From Thalassia testudinum (Eukaryota; Streptophyta; Magnoliopsida; Alismatales; Hydrocharitaceae): DNA of 64,000 nucleotides. The first letter of the stretch is position 1. The number at the start of each line of letters is the position of its first letter. The translations under genes were made by a program, and so were the position numbers. The stretch lies in assembly GCA_037157565.1 (NCBI GenBank), contig JAZHRO010000012.1, forward strand, positions 58,519,501 through 58,583,500, read 5' to 3'. Shown piece after piece: positions 37,280 to 49,430 of the stretch. The notes beneath the pieces are model-generated. The model was not told the origin of the DNA. It saw nothing but the letters and a program-made list of their open reading frames with translations, and did no database searches.

Positions 37280-38015
37280 GAACCTATACCATCGGTTATA
37301 GTAACAACCGATGGCAAAAATGAATTCATCCGCGCCCAAAATTCGAAAATCGCGCCTAAAGCCTAAATTTTCACCGTCTCTTCTTATAAAAATCGACGGC
37401 AAAGTGTCATTTAGAAGATGTCTAGGAAAAGTGTCAGACGTCTAATACTAAGATCCTCTCTATCCTGTTTTCACAAGATCAAAACAGGGTTCTAGATAAG
37501 TTGTCCAAACGACAGGGTGGACGTCTAACATTGTGTCAGACGTCTGGATAGAGAAATCAATGTGGAAAAGGATTTAGCACATCCTTTACCATCGCTTATT
37601 ATTAAAACGGACGTCATAAATATTACCACCGTTGGTTACTAAAGCGACGGGGAATATTCCTTGCGGCCAATCTCTTTTCTTCAACAGGCAGTTGGTCGAG
37701 TACAGGCCTTCGCCGTCGCTTATTTGAATACACGACAGTAAAAATATTATGGTTGTTGGTTCTACGACCCGACGGCGGATAAGCGACGGCAAACATATTA
37801 TTGCCGTCGATTTTATAAACCGATGATAATTAATCGACGGCATATCACATATTAATGACAATGGCGCGCCCAATCGCTTTTCTTCAACCGGTGGTTGGTT
37901 GAGTATAGGCCTTCACCATTGGTTTATGTACTAAGTGATGACAAAAATAATATTGCCATTGGTTTCAGAAACTGACAGAAAGGAACCGACGGTAAATCCC
38001 AATTTTCCAGTAGTG
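37280..38015. repeat. CACTA right terminal and subterminal repeats
   Basis: Contains paired CCATCGGTTAT/ACCGATGG, CCGTCGCTTATT, AAGCGACGG and ACCGACGG motifs up to the terminal TTTTCCAGTAGTG. Between about 37410 and 37560 the series is broken by a segment with two CAGACGTCT palindromes (37435-37443, 37537-37547) and a CCTGTTTT/AAAACAGG hairpin. Confidence 0.85.
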
Positions 38016-38219
38016 ACAATAGACAAAAAAAGACAAAAGGACCCCAAAAAAATAGGGGTGTCTGGGTGAACTCTGGCGCTACTGCGATGGTTCTTCAACT
38101 GCTACTTCACTTTGTTGCCTTGTCTAGCCTCATTGCTTGATGAAGGGCAAAAAATACCCTCGAACCCGAAACCCTACAATAGGCCCGAAAAGGAGAATTC
38201 GGCCTGGAGAAGCTTAGAT
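38016..38219. other. Flank, probably start of a Tat-like LTR
   Basis: Non-coding. The phrase TGATGAAGGGCAAAAAATAC near 38138 looks like an LTR start. The sequence would continue at 43557 after removal of the solo LTR. Family assignment is an inference. Confidence 0.35.
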
Positions 38220-38224
38220 ATAGG

Positions 38225-41200
38225 TGTTGATGGGTTTTTTGTCAATGTTAGGGAAATACGTTGTAGTATAATTGACAAATCGCTCTCAAACAAATAAATT
38301 TATAACTCGAATATCTAAAAGAAGTCCGAGGTCGAACACAGATAGCAAATATAGAATTCACGCACTAATCTTTAATTAAAATATAAATGAGCATAATGAA
38401 TGAAGCACTATAAAGATATTTTAATGAATACTAATCTGTCACATTAAATATTCAATGAAGCTCAATGTATCTCGAGATAAAAAAAAAAGCCAAAAGTGGT
38501 GATTTAAATCACCAACTAAGCCCTTTAAGTATGCATCACAAATATCACAATTAAACCAAATAATTCAACAGTAATTAGACATCTGCCTCTCAAGTTAGAC
38601 GACTTAAATGTTGCCTGCTACAGTGCTTTTCTTTAAGGCTTTCTTCTGTTCTTTTCTTCCTTTAGCCTCTTCTTCTTTTCAAGTCTTCTCCTTCTTATTT
38701 TGCCTTTAACTCCTCACGCACAAGGGGAACTCACCTTCTTAGCGACTAAGTGTCGCTCAAAGCCTTCAGGAGCAAAACCCTCCCCTTCCCCGCTCTCTCT
38801 TACTTTCCTTCCTTTCATTTCCTCAGATAATCGATCTTAATCGGGTATTCGGGTTGAACAGTAACCGGGTCCAGGCTCACTAGGGATGGTAATGAAAGAG
38901 GAGTGACATAGGTGGGTCGGGCATGTGTAGGGTGAAGGGACCTCACTCTTGAGTGTTTGAGGCGATAAAGCCTTAGCAGAAATCCAATTTATGCAGCTGC
39001 AGCACGTCCAATTCCCATGATGTGGGACTAAAATGCACAGCCCCTTCATGTGTCAGCTGTGGATGAAACCTCACCCAATTAAGGCAGCTATTAGGGTTGA
39101 AGCCTTCAGTCAACGACCTGGGAAGATGTCTGGAACGACTCCGCGCAACCTGGAGGTGGAGCCTAGGGCTCTTGTAGCTTGGAGCTTGAAGAACACTGTG
39201 GCGATAATGGTGGCGACGACGGAGCGACGGCGAGACCTGAAAAACACAAAAGAAGGCCTCACGACCATGTCAACTAATGACCGAAACCGCAGCGCATCTT
39301 TATGCGTTTTTATGCTTATTACAGTAATGTCGTTATAGTATAAAATAAGACGGCTACGGTTGTCATTACTATAGAAATTTACTCGAAAATAGTTTCCCGA
39401 GGTTGAACTCAGGGAGCTACTAGAATTCTAGAAGTACAAAGTTTCTTTATTACAAAAATAAGAGAGAGAGAGAGAGAGATAGATTTCTATTTTTGGCTTC
39501 TTCTTCTTCTCTTCTTCTCTTTTCTGCTTGTCTTCTTTCCTCTTCTTTCTTCTGCTGCTCTTCCTGTCTTCTTCTCTTCTTTCTCTTTTCTTCGGCTGCA
39601 GTATCTCTCTCTACGGGTCTTCTTCTTCCTTTCTTCTGTTTGCCTTCAATTCCTCTTCTTCTTCTGCTATTTCTTTTCTTCTTCAGTTCTTCTTCTTTTT
39701 CTCATCTCTGTCTTCTACTTTGCTCAGCCTCTTCTTCAGAGTTTCTTCTTCTTCTGCTCCTTCTCTTTTCCTTCCTACAGCTAAGTGCTGAGCCTCTCCT
39801 TCGCACCCTGTTCCTGCACAAGGCACAGCAAAACCTAGCCCTTCCCTCTACCCGCACATCTCTCTCTCTCTACAAACCGCTCACAGGAAGCTCTCCCAGA
39901 GCCGCGGGTTAACGGGTTGAGTTGCGTACCGGGACCAGGCCCATCGGCATGATTTGGTGTGCGAGGTGTGCGTGGGTAGTGTCGGGTCAGATCCGCCGGG
40001 TCCGCATGGTGAAACCGCGGACGGGGCGTGTTATGGGGAACGGGACCTCACCCCAGGTGTATCGGAGGCAACCAGCCGTATACACAAAATCAATTTAAAG
40101 CGGTGCGGCGCTTCGAGAACTTACGATGTGGGACTAAATGGTTGCCTCTCCTCGTGCGCGCCCGCAGGAAGAACCTCCTAGCAATCAGCTCAGCTGCTGC
40201 CGTTGTTGGTGCCAAGTGCTAAAGCAAAAGTCTTCACAGACTTCACCCCAGTCCACAGCACATGGAGTGCAGCTGCCCCGACGCCTGGACCCTGCTTGGA
40301 AGCTGCTTCGATCGTCAACAATGGCTACAGGGCTCCAGAACCTGTCGTGCACGAATACGGCCTATCGGCCTAATCAAACCACCGGGAGACCTTCGCCGTG
40401 GCACGGCGAAGGTGGTGCGAGGTGCAGCCGGTCGCGGGGCGACTTAGGCGTGTGTGCTTAGGTCATCCTGTGACCGGAAATATGGGTGTATTCGGGGGTG
40501 CGTTGAGTGGGTGTAAAGCGGCAGTGGGTGGGTGGAGGATGTTCAGCGTGATAAGGCGGAGCCCTTGGGTCGGTCGACGAGTTGTGTGGAGCGGCGGATT
40601 GACAGGAGCAACTCGCCGGAGGTTTGCTGGAGGGATGGAAGATGATGGTGGTCGGGCGTAGTCAAGGGGTAATCAAATGAAATGCAGTGGGAAAAAGAAA
40701 GAGGGGAAGAAGGGGAGTAAATGTAACCTACCTACAGGGACGAAGGGGGGAGGGCGGAGCCGTCGGCTCGTACCTACCGGAGCTGGAGAAGAAGAACCCA
40801 GGGGGAGAGAGCGGCGACGAGGAAGTGGGCAGGGGGGCACCGGCGGGTACAGCACGACGTCGGAAGACGAGATGAAGCTGGCTCTGCTGCAGGTATGGCA
40901 GCAGAGCGACGAGAAGGAGGAGGAGCGGTCGCCAGAGTTGGTGGGTTTCCTGTCGGAGTGGGGAGAGAGGAAAGGTTGAGGGTTTCTCCGCCAAGACCAG
41001 ACTGCGAGAACCGGCTAGTGATGCTGGTTCTTATAAAGGCGGTGGCGGAGAGGCGGATGCAGGCTGCGGGACGTGCGCCCCTCGCTGGAGTATGGTCGGA
41101 GACGAGACCCATACCTTCCACGCGTTCGCACGGAAGGTGTGGGGGTCGTCAGGCGGCATGGTAGAGTCCCTGCGACAGTAGACGTCGCAGGGAACTCTGC

Positions 41201-43556
41201 GTTCACTTTGCAGGAAGTCCCCCTCACCCTGCGTGGCGCCATGCTCCACGCAAAGTTGCCGGAGCATGGTGCTGCGCAGAGACTTGCAGGAGGGACCAAA
41301 ATGCAAAGAACGATGAGGAAATTAGGGGCCAAAATGCAAGGGTTTCGAAAGTTAAGGGTCATAAAGTAAATGATGAGGACCAAATTGCAAAGTCGGTCAA
41401 GGAGGTCTCTTCTTAGGCTCAAGTTTTTATGCATGACTATGTCGATCCTAAGGATTTTAATGGTAAATTTTGTTTCTAGGTCAGACCATGTTTGACCGAC
41501 CAATTTACGTAAAAACCCAAACTAAATCATTAATTGGGCATGGTTCTCAATGTATGTCAAAATGGGTTTCTAAGGCCAAATTGAAGGTTCTAAATCCTAG
41601 AGATTATTTTTTTATGAATTTTATAAGGTTTAGTTTATTTTTATCCTACCTCAAACCTCGTGAATTGAAGTGGGTTTGTTTTAGGATTACAGAATGTCAT
41701 TTAATTCCTTGGAGTTGCTGTAGCCCTTATTAGGTCAGATCATCCCACTTTCCTTCTTATTAGGTTAGTTTGACCTGTGTTTGGACCCTTAATTATCCTA
41801 TTTGCAAATTGTGTTGGTGAAATTACATTTTTACCCTTTATGACTTGTTTTCTTTTTGAACTCAGAATTCTCTGAGTTAAGCCTTTCTTTAAGTTATGTA
41901 GGAGCTTTTTCTTGCATATCTAGGTTAGATTGTGCTAGTTAGGGTTCATGATGAGGTTCTCATCATCAACCTTGCTTAGGAGGTTCATCGGACGTAGGCG
42001 AATGTAGTGGCGGTGGTTGTGTGGTGTATGGAGGTGCGTGGTGGTCAGACGAAGTCGTGGACGACGTGCAAATGTGGGTTGGTCGACGGTGTGTTTGGGT
42101 GATCAATAAGGCGAAATAGGTTAGGGCTTTTGTTCGTGGATGGACGGAGGGTTTTTTGGGAGGTTTAGCGAGGTGTATGGAGGTGTGTGGTGAGCGAATG
42201 ACCTCGCCGGAGGTGGTTGGAGCAGAGGAAGATGATGGCGAACGTCAGAGTCGAGGGGTTATTTTTGGTTTTTGGATAGGGAAAATTAACCTATGACTCT
42301 AAAGGAACTAATCTACCTAATCTAATTGGATGAAGGGGTAGAGTCCGCGTCGATTTTGGCAGGCCGGCGATGGAGAAGACAAACTCTCCGGTGATGAAGG
42401 AGCAGCGAGGAAGACGAGGTAGATGGCATCTGTTGGTATTGCGAGACGTGGACGAAGGTGGGGAACAAAGATCCACCAGCTATTGTCTGTGAGGGTGGAC
42501 GAGGAAGGTGGTCGGAGGACTCGCCGGAGTTGGCAGAGAAGAAGGTTGGGGAGAAGCAAAGAGGGGGTGTCTGACTTCCAAACCAAGCTAAGGATGTAAG
42601 GTTGTGCACGGGGGTATTTTATAGGCCATTGGGTCGAGCTTCAAGCTTGGAAATCATGGAATAGGACTCGCGAACTCAAGGAGTTCTCATGGGCATCTCG
42701 GGTCAAATCTAAGCTCGAGATTACAATCAGATGGAAGAGGAAGGTATCAAGATCATCCCTTCTAATTTTGGAAGGGATTGGTCGTGAAATTAGGGAGCTC
42801 TTCCTGATTGAAGGTCGGCATAGGGTGGGTTTAGGAGTTCTGTAGGTATGGAGGCAGAGGGGACTGTTTGGTGAAGAAGATGATGAAATTAGGGGGGGTC
42901 CTTGCAAATATTTCAAAAGTTAGGGGCATATGTGTAAGGAAAAGAGTCAAAATAGGACTGGAATGCAAACTAGGTCAAGATGATCTCTAATTGGGCCCAA
43001 ATTTTGGTACAAACCTAATTTGAATCTAAGGAATATGATGGTGAAGTCAGATTTTAGTTTTGACCAAATTTGACTAGGTAATTTATGCAAAAACCTAAAT
43101 TAGGGCAATTGTCTGTCTGTCTAAGACTCTATTTTAGGTCAAATTGGGCTTAGATAGTCAAATCAAGGATACAAACCTTATAGAATATTTTTATATGATT
43201 TTTAGAAGGTTTAGACGAATTTTATCTCAACCGAAACCTCAATTAATTAAGTGGATCTATTTTTAGGGTTTCAGATATCCATTAATTCTCAAAATGCGTG
43301 AAAACTCATTTTTGTCTAAATGAACCCACTTATTAGACATTTATGACCATTTAACCTTTAATAAATCCCTGGGAAACCTCATGATTGCTCTGCATTTAGG
43401 TATTTTGTTAAAATTGCAATTTTACATCTGTTTTAATGTTAATCTCTTAGAAAGGATATGCAATGAATTATGGTCGTCTAGCGGTTATGTTGGAGCATTT
43501 ATCAATGGATTCTGACTAATTAAAGCTAGATATGGCTGATGATGATATTATCATCA
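38225..43556 (-). repeat. Solo LTR of family A, split by a second solo LTR
   Basis: Plus-strand ends TGTTGATGGG and TTATCATCA, flanked by the perfect duplication ATAGG (38220-38224 and 43557-43561). Its own sequence is 38225-39274 plus 41971-43556, 2,636 bp together. It aligns in order with the solo LTR at 57625-60195: the ATAACTCGAATAT/ATAACTTGAATAT block, a pyrimidine-rich patch (38630-38700), 'TTTTGGTACAAACC' at about 43000 and the terminal block. A TATA element CTATAAAATA lies on the minus strand at 42615-42624. No internal retrotransposon sequence is left. Confidence 0.9.
39275..41965 (-). repeat. Solo LTR of family A nested in another (2,691 bp)
   Basis: Ends on the plus strand in TTCTCATCA and begins TAATGACC (a TG-to-TA change at the terminus). 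It is flanked by the perfect duplication TCAAC (39270-39274 and 41966-41970). It most resembles the LTR of element I: a (GA)n run at 39458-39480, a CTTCTT-rich tract (39495-39780), the GTTTCCCGAGGTTGAACTC block and the 'AACCTCGTGAATTGAAGTGG' block. Removing it restores colinearity of the outer LTR with its relative at 57625-60195. Confidence 0.9.
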
Positions 43557-43907
43557 ATAGGCGAGCTCTGAGATCCAACCCGCCTACATCTAAGGAAAAC
43601 CTCTTGCACAGACGGATCTGGCAATCCAACCTGCCTATGCACAAGAAGGTCAGGCATAGTCAGACCCAAAGGAATCTGGCAGCGTGCGTACAATTGTCGG
43701 GCGACGTATCTACTCAGAAGACCTTTCTAGGAAGCGTATCTACTCAGAAGATCTCGCTGGGAGCTTGATTCCAGTACTATAAATAGTTGGGAAGGCGACT
43801 AAGGCCTCCCCCAAGCAGTTCGAGAGAAAACGAGAGATTGTATGCTTTATAATCTTGCAAAATTCTAGTGCATAGTTGGGAGCTCCATCCTCCCCCCAAA
43901 TGTACAT
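43557..43907 (+). repeat. Tat-like retrotransposon LTR fragment
   Basis: A TATA element CTATAAATA at 43777-43785 is preceded by a 17-bp direct repeat, CGTATCTACTCAGAAGA, at 43705-43721 and 43735-43751. The fragment is cut at 43907 by element III and probably resumes at 55047, ahead of a Tat-type gag. Assignment depends on that gag. Confidence 0.5.
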
Positions 43908-45145
43908 TGATAACTCTACATTTTGTGGTGATAATTCAACTGGGGTTTATCTTAAGGGTAATATGCACAAGTAACACACCATAAATGGGTATGGGAGTAT
44001 TACATGCATCACACATTGAGATTGCTTATAAATCAATGTTAATGTCCATTTGTACAAGTTCATGTTAAAACAAGCCTCAGATGAGCAATCGAACTGCATG
44101 GATGGATTCAGAACGACGAACGGAGTCCAACGAACTCAAAATCGACCAAATCCGACATCTAGAGCTCTCACAACTGGCCTAAGAAGTTTTGACCACCATC
44201 GTCGTGCCCCTCGCCCTGTAGCACAGCACTACTTCACCGCGCTTAGCAACTTTAAGCCGTTCGATCCGCCAATCAGATGGCTGAGACTCCACGACCCACG
44301 CTTGCACGAATCTCGCCCGCGCGCCTTCGCGTCCCAACTTTAGATCCTGACTGTTGGATGTCCATCCAACGGTCGACGCCTCCCCGCGCCCGACTCCAAC
44401 TTCACACAAAGTAACGCACGTAGAGCGTTGGTCGATGCCTCACCCACGAGCAAGGAGCGCAGGTTCGAGCCACGGCCAGATCCGATTTGCAGTAGGAACG
44501 CATGTGCGTGAAATTCGACCATCGATGCACGAGCGAACAATCAAGATAGAGGCTATGTGGTAGCTGCAGATGCGAGCGATCACTTACGTGCGTTCGCAGG
44601 GCACGATCCACAGTGCCTCGACTATCCGATCTTCAATCGGACAGTGCACAGCAAGCACACATGGATCATGAAGAAGAAGAAAAACAGGCGTGTGCGTGGG
44701 ATCGGCGGGGAGGGGCCTTCACCGACGTTTTGGGAGGAGTTTTAGCGATGTCCCGGACGTTGCTAAAGCCCCTACTTAAATTAGAAACCTCTTCTTTCTA
44801 TATAAACCCCCTCCAACTAACCATGTAAGGGCATTCAATACACTTGCAATTCTTCTACCCCACTCTTAGCTTCCCTTAGCACACTTTGTACTCGCCAGAG
44901 TTGACAAGTTGCCAATGGAGCCCTCCTCCACCGCCATGGCAGCCTCACCTTCTCCCCTCTCTCTCTCTCCCTTTACTCTAGCTTTACTTTACTTTTGTTT
45001 AAGCATTTAGCTATTATTGTATCTGTAAAACTCAAGTTGCATGTTAAATGATGTTGTTTCTTATATAGCTATTGTCTCTCTCTTTTTACCGAGTTTTTCT
45101 TATCTTGATTTGCATGAATGCTATGATCAAAAGACTCTAACCCTA

Positions 45146-45182
<37 letters not shown>

Positions 45183-45375
45183 TCTCTTTCCTCTCCAGCA
45201 TTTGCTCGTGTGCAAGCAAAACCCGCCATTTCCGTGACAACTAAGCGGCAAAAAAATTCGATTTCACACCTCCCTGTGTTCGACACTCGGACTCACATTC
45301 ATTTCTACATTTAAAACCGATGTTGTAAACGCGTGCTATAACGACATTCTTAAACAACCGCGTCCCGACACGTTA
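43908..45375 (+). repeat. 5' LTR of element III (1,468 bp)
   Basis: Starts TGATAACTCTAC and ends CGACACGTTA (the 3' copy ends CGTCA). The TATA element TATATAAA is at 44800-44807. Compared with the 3' LTR it lacks about 40 bp near 44199 and carries an expanded (TC)n run at 45149-45179. Confidence 0.92.
45149..45179. repeat. (TC)n microsatellite private to the 5' LTR
   Basis: About 15 TC units. The matching place in the 3' LTR (about 54826-54857) has only short interrupted CT runs. Confidence 0.9.
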
Positions 45376-45380
45376 GTTTT

Positions 45381-45398
45381 TGGCGTTGTTGCCGGGGA
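45381..45398 (+). promoter_or_regulatory. Primer-binding site of element III (tRNA-Asp type)
   Basis: TGGCGTTGTTGCCGGGGA matches 17 of 18 bases of the complement of the plant tRNA-Asp(GUC) 3' end, five bases (GTTTT) after the LTR. Confidence 0.88.
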
Positions 45399-46596
45399 GG
45401 CAACAGATTTATTTTGTCGCTTTCATTTTGCATCTACACTCACATCGTTTAACTCATTTTCTCCCTCTACTTGATTGGTTGCCGGAACTCGACACCTAGG
45501 CGGCGAAGGAGTGCGACTCGTGACAGTGGAGATGGAGTGAACGCAGCAAAGGCTGATTGTGAGTATCGCTCTACCCGTGGTTGTTTGCTTGCCTAAAAAA
45601 ATTTGAAAAAAATTAAAATTAGAAAAAAAATCGGCGTGGTGAATGATTGCTTGATCCACATCCTAAACTCGTCACTCAACAAAAAGAAAAATACACTCTA
45701 ACATTCTTAAACATATAATCTCTTTGGAGTGTTCTTTTTCTTTTTGAGTGATGTTTGCGAAGCCATCATGACTTGACTTGGGCCGCATCACTCACCTTAA
45801 AATCAACTCACCTGGTAGAGACCACATGAACATTAGGGTGAGAACACTAGGGTTGCTTTGCTAGGGCCTCATCACTCTAAAGGAAATTCACTTTCGCCCA
45901 TTGTGTGCAAAACTTGGCGTGCCCATTTGAAACTTGTATGCAAACACTAAGACACGTCAACCCTAAAAGACAATAAAGTAAGGACAAACATTAAAGGACA
46001 CCACATCTTAAATCCTTGCTTGAAAACCATGTCTTATTAGGAGTACACACATTCAAATTGGATAACTAAGAGGCACCACCCCAATCAATGCCTCATCACA
46101 TAACTTGAGCACAAGCACTGCCCCAGTCCCCATTAAAATAGAGTAGACGTGCCCTAGGCAGAATTGGTTTAAGTCTCGAAAGGCATGATTTCGTTTGCTA
46201 GGCACTTAGCCTTCATTCCCTTCGTAGAATCTGGTGACTAGGCTGTGGGAAAGTATCAAATGACCATGGTTGTGGGGTCTACGGAACCGACGGTGCAAGC
46301 CAAAGGAAGAACCTTCCCCACAATCCCCTCGTAATCAACCTGGCCAGATTAGCATTAGGAAGGGCGATTATGTGCCTATAGACTTAATCGTACCTTTTGA
46401 GATTTCTAGGTCCCCTAAGGAATACACTATAAAGACTAGGCTTGTCTGCTTGTTTGAGCACACACGCTTCTCGCATCTATTTCTCTTCGCATCCCTCCCC
46501 GTTCTTCTCTAGTGTATGCACGGGAAACAATCACTTCATCCTGAGCTGTTTGTTTTGGGATGGGAAACCCGAGGGAGACTTGATCTTGCTAAAGAT
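45399..46596 (+). other. Element III untranslated leader
   Basis: No coding signal or further motif was recognised in this 1.2-kb stretch. Confidence 0.6.
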
Positions 46597-47680
46597 ATGG
46601 CCGAACCTAGAGTAGATGAGGTTGAGGACCAACCTTCACCAGATATGATGGCCATCATCCGGGCCCAAATTAATGCAAACCACCAACTTCAGCGCAGCAG
46701 ATCCACACTATCATGCAAGCCATACACCGGTTGTAGAACTCGCAGGGGCAACCACCACCACCTCTGTAGAACCTGCAGGGGCAACCACCACCTGATTCAC
46801 TACAATTCCAGAACCAACCTAGGTCCCTTCGTGACTTTTACGATCTGTCTGCTATTCGGATCGAACCACATCTTAGGGTCCCCGAAGGGGGAGATAATTT
46901 TGAGTTAAAACCTAATGTCCTAAGCTTGATTCAGAGCCACTTCCATGGGAGCTCAAATGAGGACCCCTTCCAACACCTAGAGGACATTGACCAGATCGCT
47001 TGAACTGTGAAACCTAGGAACATCAGCTTAGACATTGTTTTGATTAAGATGTTCCCCTTCTCACTAAGAGACAAAGCATCTCACTGGCTTAGAACCCTAG
47101 GAAGACCCATTTCCACCTGGGAAGAACTGAGGCATGCTTTTTTGAAGTTCTTCCCCATAGGAAAGACCAATGCCCTCAGAAGAGTCATTACCACTTTTAC
47201 ACTCCAGGGCGGAGAACAATTCCATGAGGAGTGGGAAAGATTTAATGAGTTATTAAGGAAATGCCCACACCATGAGGTTCCAAGGTGACAATTGGCCCAG
47301 ATCTTCTACCACGGTCTGGACAGCAACCTTCGGAACTTTATTGATGCCTCATGCGGAGGAAACTTTCTAAACAAAGACGAGGAGAGCGCGTTTGATTTCC
47401 TCGAATCTATGAGCAAGAACTCACTCAGCAATGCCTCCATGACCCAGTTTTGTCGATCCAATCAACCCCGTGGTGGGATCTATGAGACGCAAGCAAATTC
47501 TGGAATGGTTGACATAGATATTATTGCCAAGAAATTGGATTGAGTTGAATTGGTGGATAAGAAGATAGATGAATTGTTGAACCAGACCAAGAACCTGCTA
47601 TAGACCCTCTCCCTAGCAAAGGGAGCTCACAATGTAGACCTGGTCCAGCCAATGAGCTAGATGCACTTGGAATAACCCCT
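46597..47680 (+). pseudogene. Element III gag (retrotransposon_gag), broken
   Basis: Chosen start is the ATG at 46597 (MAEPRVDEVEDQPSPD). A frameshift follows at about 46690, and the frame resumes near 46830 with FYDLSAIRIEPHLRVPEGGD and HEDP-like NEDPFQHLEDIDQIA. The capsid core follows with FPFSLRDKASHWL, TWEELRHAFLKFFPIGK and FHEEWERFNELLRKCPHHE. In-frame stops are near 46999, 47286 and 47541. The downstream helix IIAKKLD*VELVDKKIDEL corresponds to the one in element I. It would assemble the virus-like particle; the interruptions rule that out now. Confidence 0.85.
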
Positions 47681-47684
47681 AACC

Positions 47685-49424
47685 ATGTTCCAGGGAGGGA
47701 CCTTTGCTCCTCAACCCCTGATTATTCTCTTCCCTCCCCCTCGGCACCTTCTATCTTTGAAGATGTCCAGGCTATCCAAGGTTACTCCAAACTTGACCCC
47801 TTCTCCAGTACCTACAACGTCGAATGGCGCAATCACCCAAACTTCGCTTGGACGAACCAGAAACCGAATTAATTTCAGAACCAGCCCAGGCCAAACCATT
47901 AGCCAAACCTACCCTCCTATCAAGGTCCACCGGTTAGACCCCCCCTATAATCCGAATAGGGCGGCCCCTCCCCCACAAAACCAAATGGACACCTTGATGA
48001 AAATGATGGTTGACATGACCAAAAACACCAGGAGGAAATGGCTTTAGTGAAGGGACAGTTGAGCTAACTGTTGGATTGTAAACAACAGGGATCCCTTTCT
48101 TCTCAGCCACAGTCGAACCCGCGAAACGTAATTAACAGATGCCCCAACTCGCAAGGGTTCCAAGGCAATCCCGGGAAGGCCCATATGGTCCAGCCTGCCC
48201 CACAAACACCCCCTGGGTTTGGTGCTTCTTCTTCCTCTTCTTCTCAAGGATCAACCCATGGTCCCAATGCTTCTATAAATGCGGTGACCTTGAGAAGTGG
48301 CATTAAAACCCAGGATCCCAAGTGGTCGACTCCTCCCGTGACCTTACTCCCTGAGATACCCTACTCTGAAGACGAGTGGGAAACACCCAAGGACCTGGAG
48401 ACTGACCCAGTTCAAATCCAGACACCGTACCCTGAGGCCTTGGAGAAGATGAAGAGAAAGAAAGCGGTTGTGGAAAATGAGGAGCTTTGAAAATTTTCAA
48501 GCAGGTCCAAATCAATATCTCGCTTCTTAAAGCAGTCAAGCACATCCCGACTTATTCTAAGTTCTTAAAGGATGGCTATACGCTGAAGCGTAAGCCACGA
48601 CCCCAAGCACCTAGGAAGGTTGTGCTCTCAGAGCAAGCTAGTTCTGTGATCTCTAGCAACCTTCCTCTCAAACGTATTAACCCGGGAGCACCCTTGATAT
48701 CTTGTAATATCAGGGACATGACATTTGATAGAGCGCTCCTTGACTTAGGTGCTTCAATCAATCTGATCCCGATGACCCTGTATCACCAATTTGGATTTGA
48801 AGAGTTGACGCCCACACCTGTGACCATCCAATTGGCTGATAGATCTATGAAGACCCGAAGGGGGTTGTCGAGGATGTAATTATTTGGGTCAAGGACTTTT
48901 ACTTCCCAGTCGACTTCTTGGTACTCGACATGGAAGTCCCCGAACAGCTACAGAACACACCCATAATCCTAGGCAGACCTTTCTTAGCTACGGCTAAAGT
49001 GAACATCGACTGTGACACAGGATGCATGGAAATCGCCTTCAAAGACAAGAAGATGCAGTTGGATATCTTCAGGGCGACCAAGTTTTTCAATTGCGACTGG
49101 ATTGAGGAGCATGATCTTGTGGAGCCTCTGGTTGAGGAATGCCTCACCCTTAGTTCTATATCATACCATCAGACCCAACCCTATGACGGCTATTCTGACC
49201 CATTCCCGTCTGTGCACGCTGACCTCTATAGAGCTGATTGCCATCAGCAACCACCGTTCGAGGAGATTGATGCTGATCAACTCCCGCCTTTCCCCTACCC
49301 GTCAAGTGTTGTTCCACCCACACCCGAGCTGAAGCCGCTACCCGAAAATCTAAAGTACATCTTCCTTGGACCTGACAAGACCTTCCCAGTGATTATCAAC
49401 GCCCATCTAACCAATAATCAGTAA
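47685..49424 (+). pseudogene. Element III gag-pol linker and aspartic protease, broken
   Basis: Pro/Asn/Gln-rich linker (47690-48490) with several frame changes, then QVQINISLLKAVKHIPTYSK, a basic stretch, and the retropepsin signature LLDLGASINLIP near 48737-48772. A frameshift near 48870 separates this from the C-terminal half (48880-49050), which has IILGRPFLATAK. The following spacer to 49424 leads into reverse transcriptase and ends at a TAA. The DLG active-site triplet is typical of this lineage. Confidence 0.83.
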
Positions 49425-49430
49425 CTCAGG

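Larger units (their letters stand above)
21238..38015 (-). mobile_element. CACTA (En/Spm) DNA transposon, decayed autonomous type
   Basis: The left end is CACTACTACATAC, and the right end reads CACTACTGGAAAA on the minus strand. Both are flanked by the 3-bp duplication ACA (21235-21237 and 38016-38018), the length expected for CACTA elements. Subterminal regions are filled with inverted copies of CCGTCGSTTAT-like motifs. Inside, on the minus strand, are a TNP2 transposase relic and a TNPA/Ptta-type relic, the standard two-gene content. Total length is 16,778 bp, or about 11.2 kb after removing two solo LTR insertions (25162-27909 and 32584-35360). The coding relics carry stops and frameshifts, so the copy cannot move itself. 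Confidence 0.92.

Noticed and set aside
39275..39300. Placing the start of the inner solo LTR at TGACC (39278) to keep a canonical TG end
   Set aside because: Only a start at 39275 gives matching TCAAC duplications on both sides; the terminal base change is the simpler reading.
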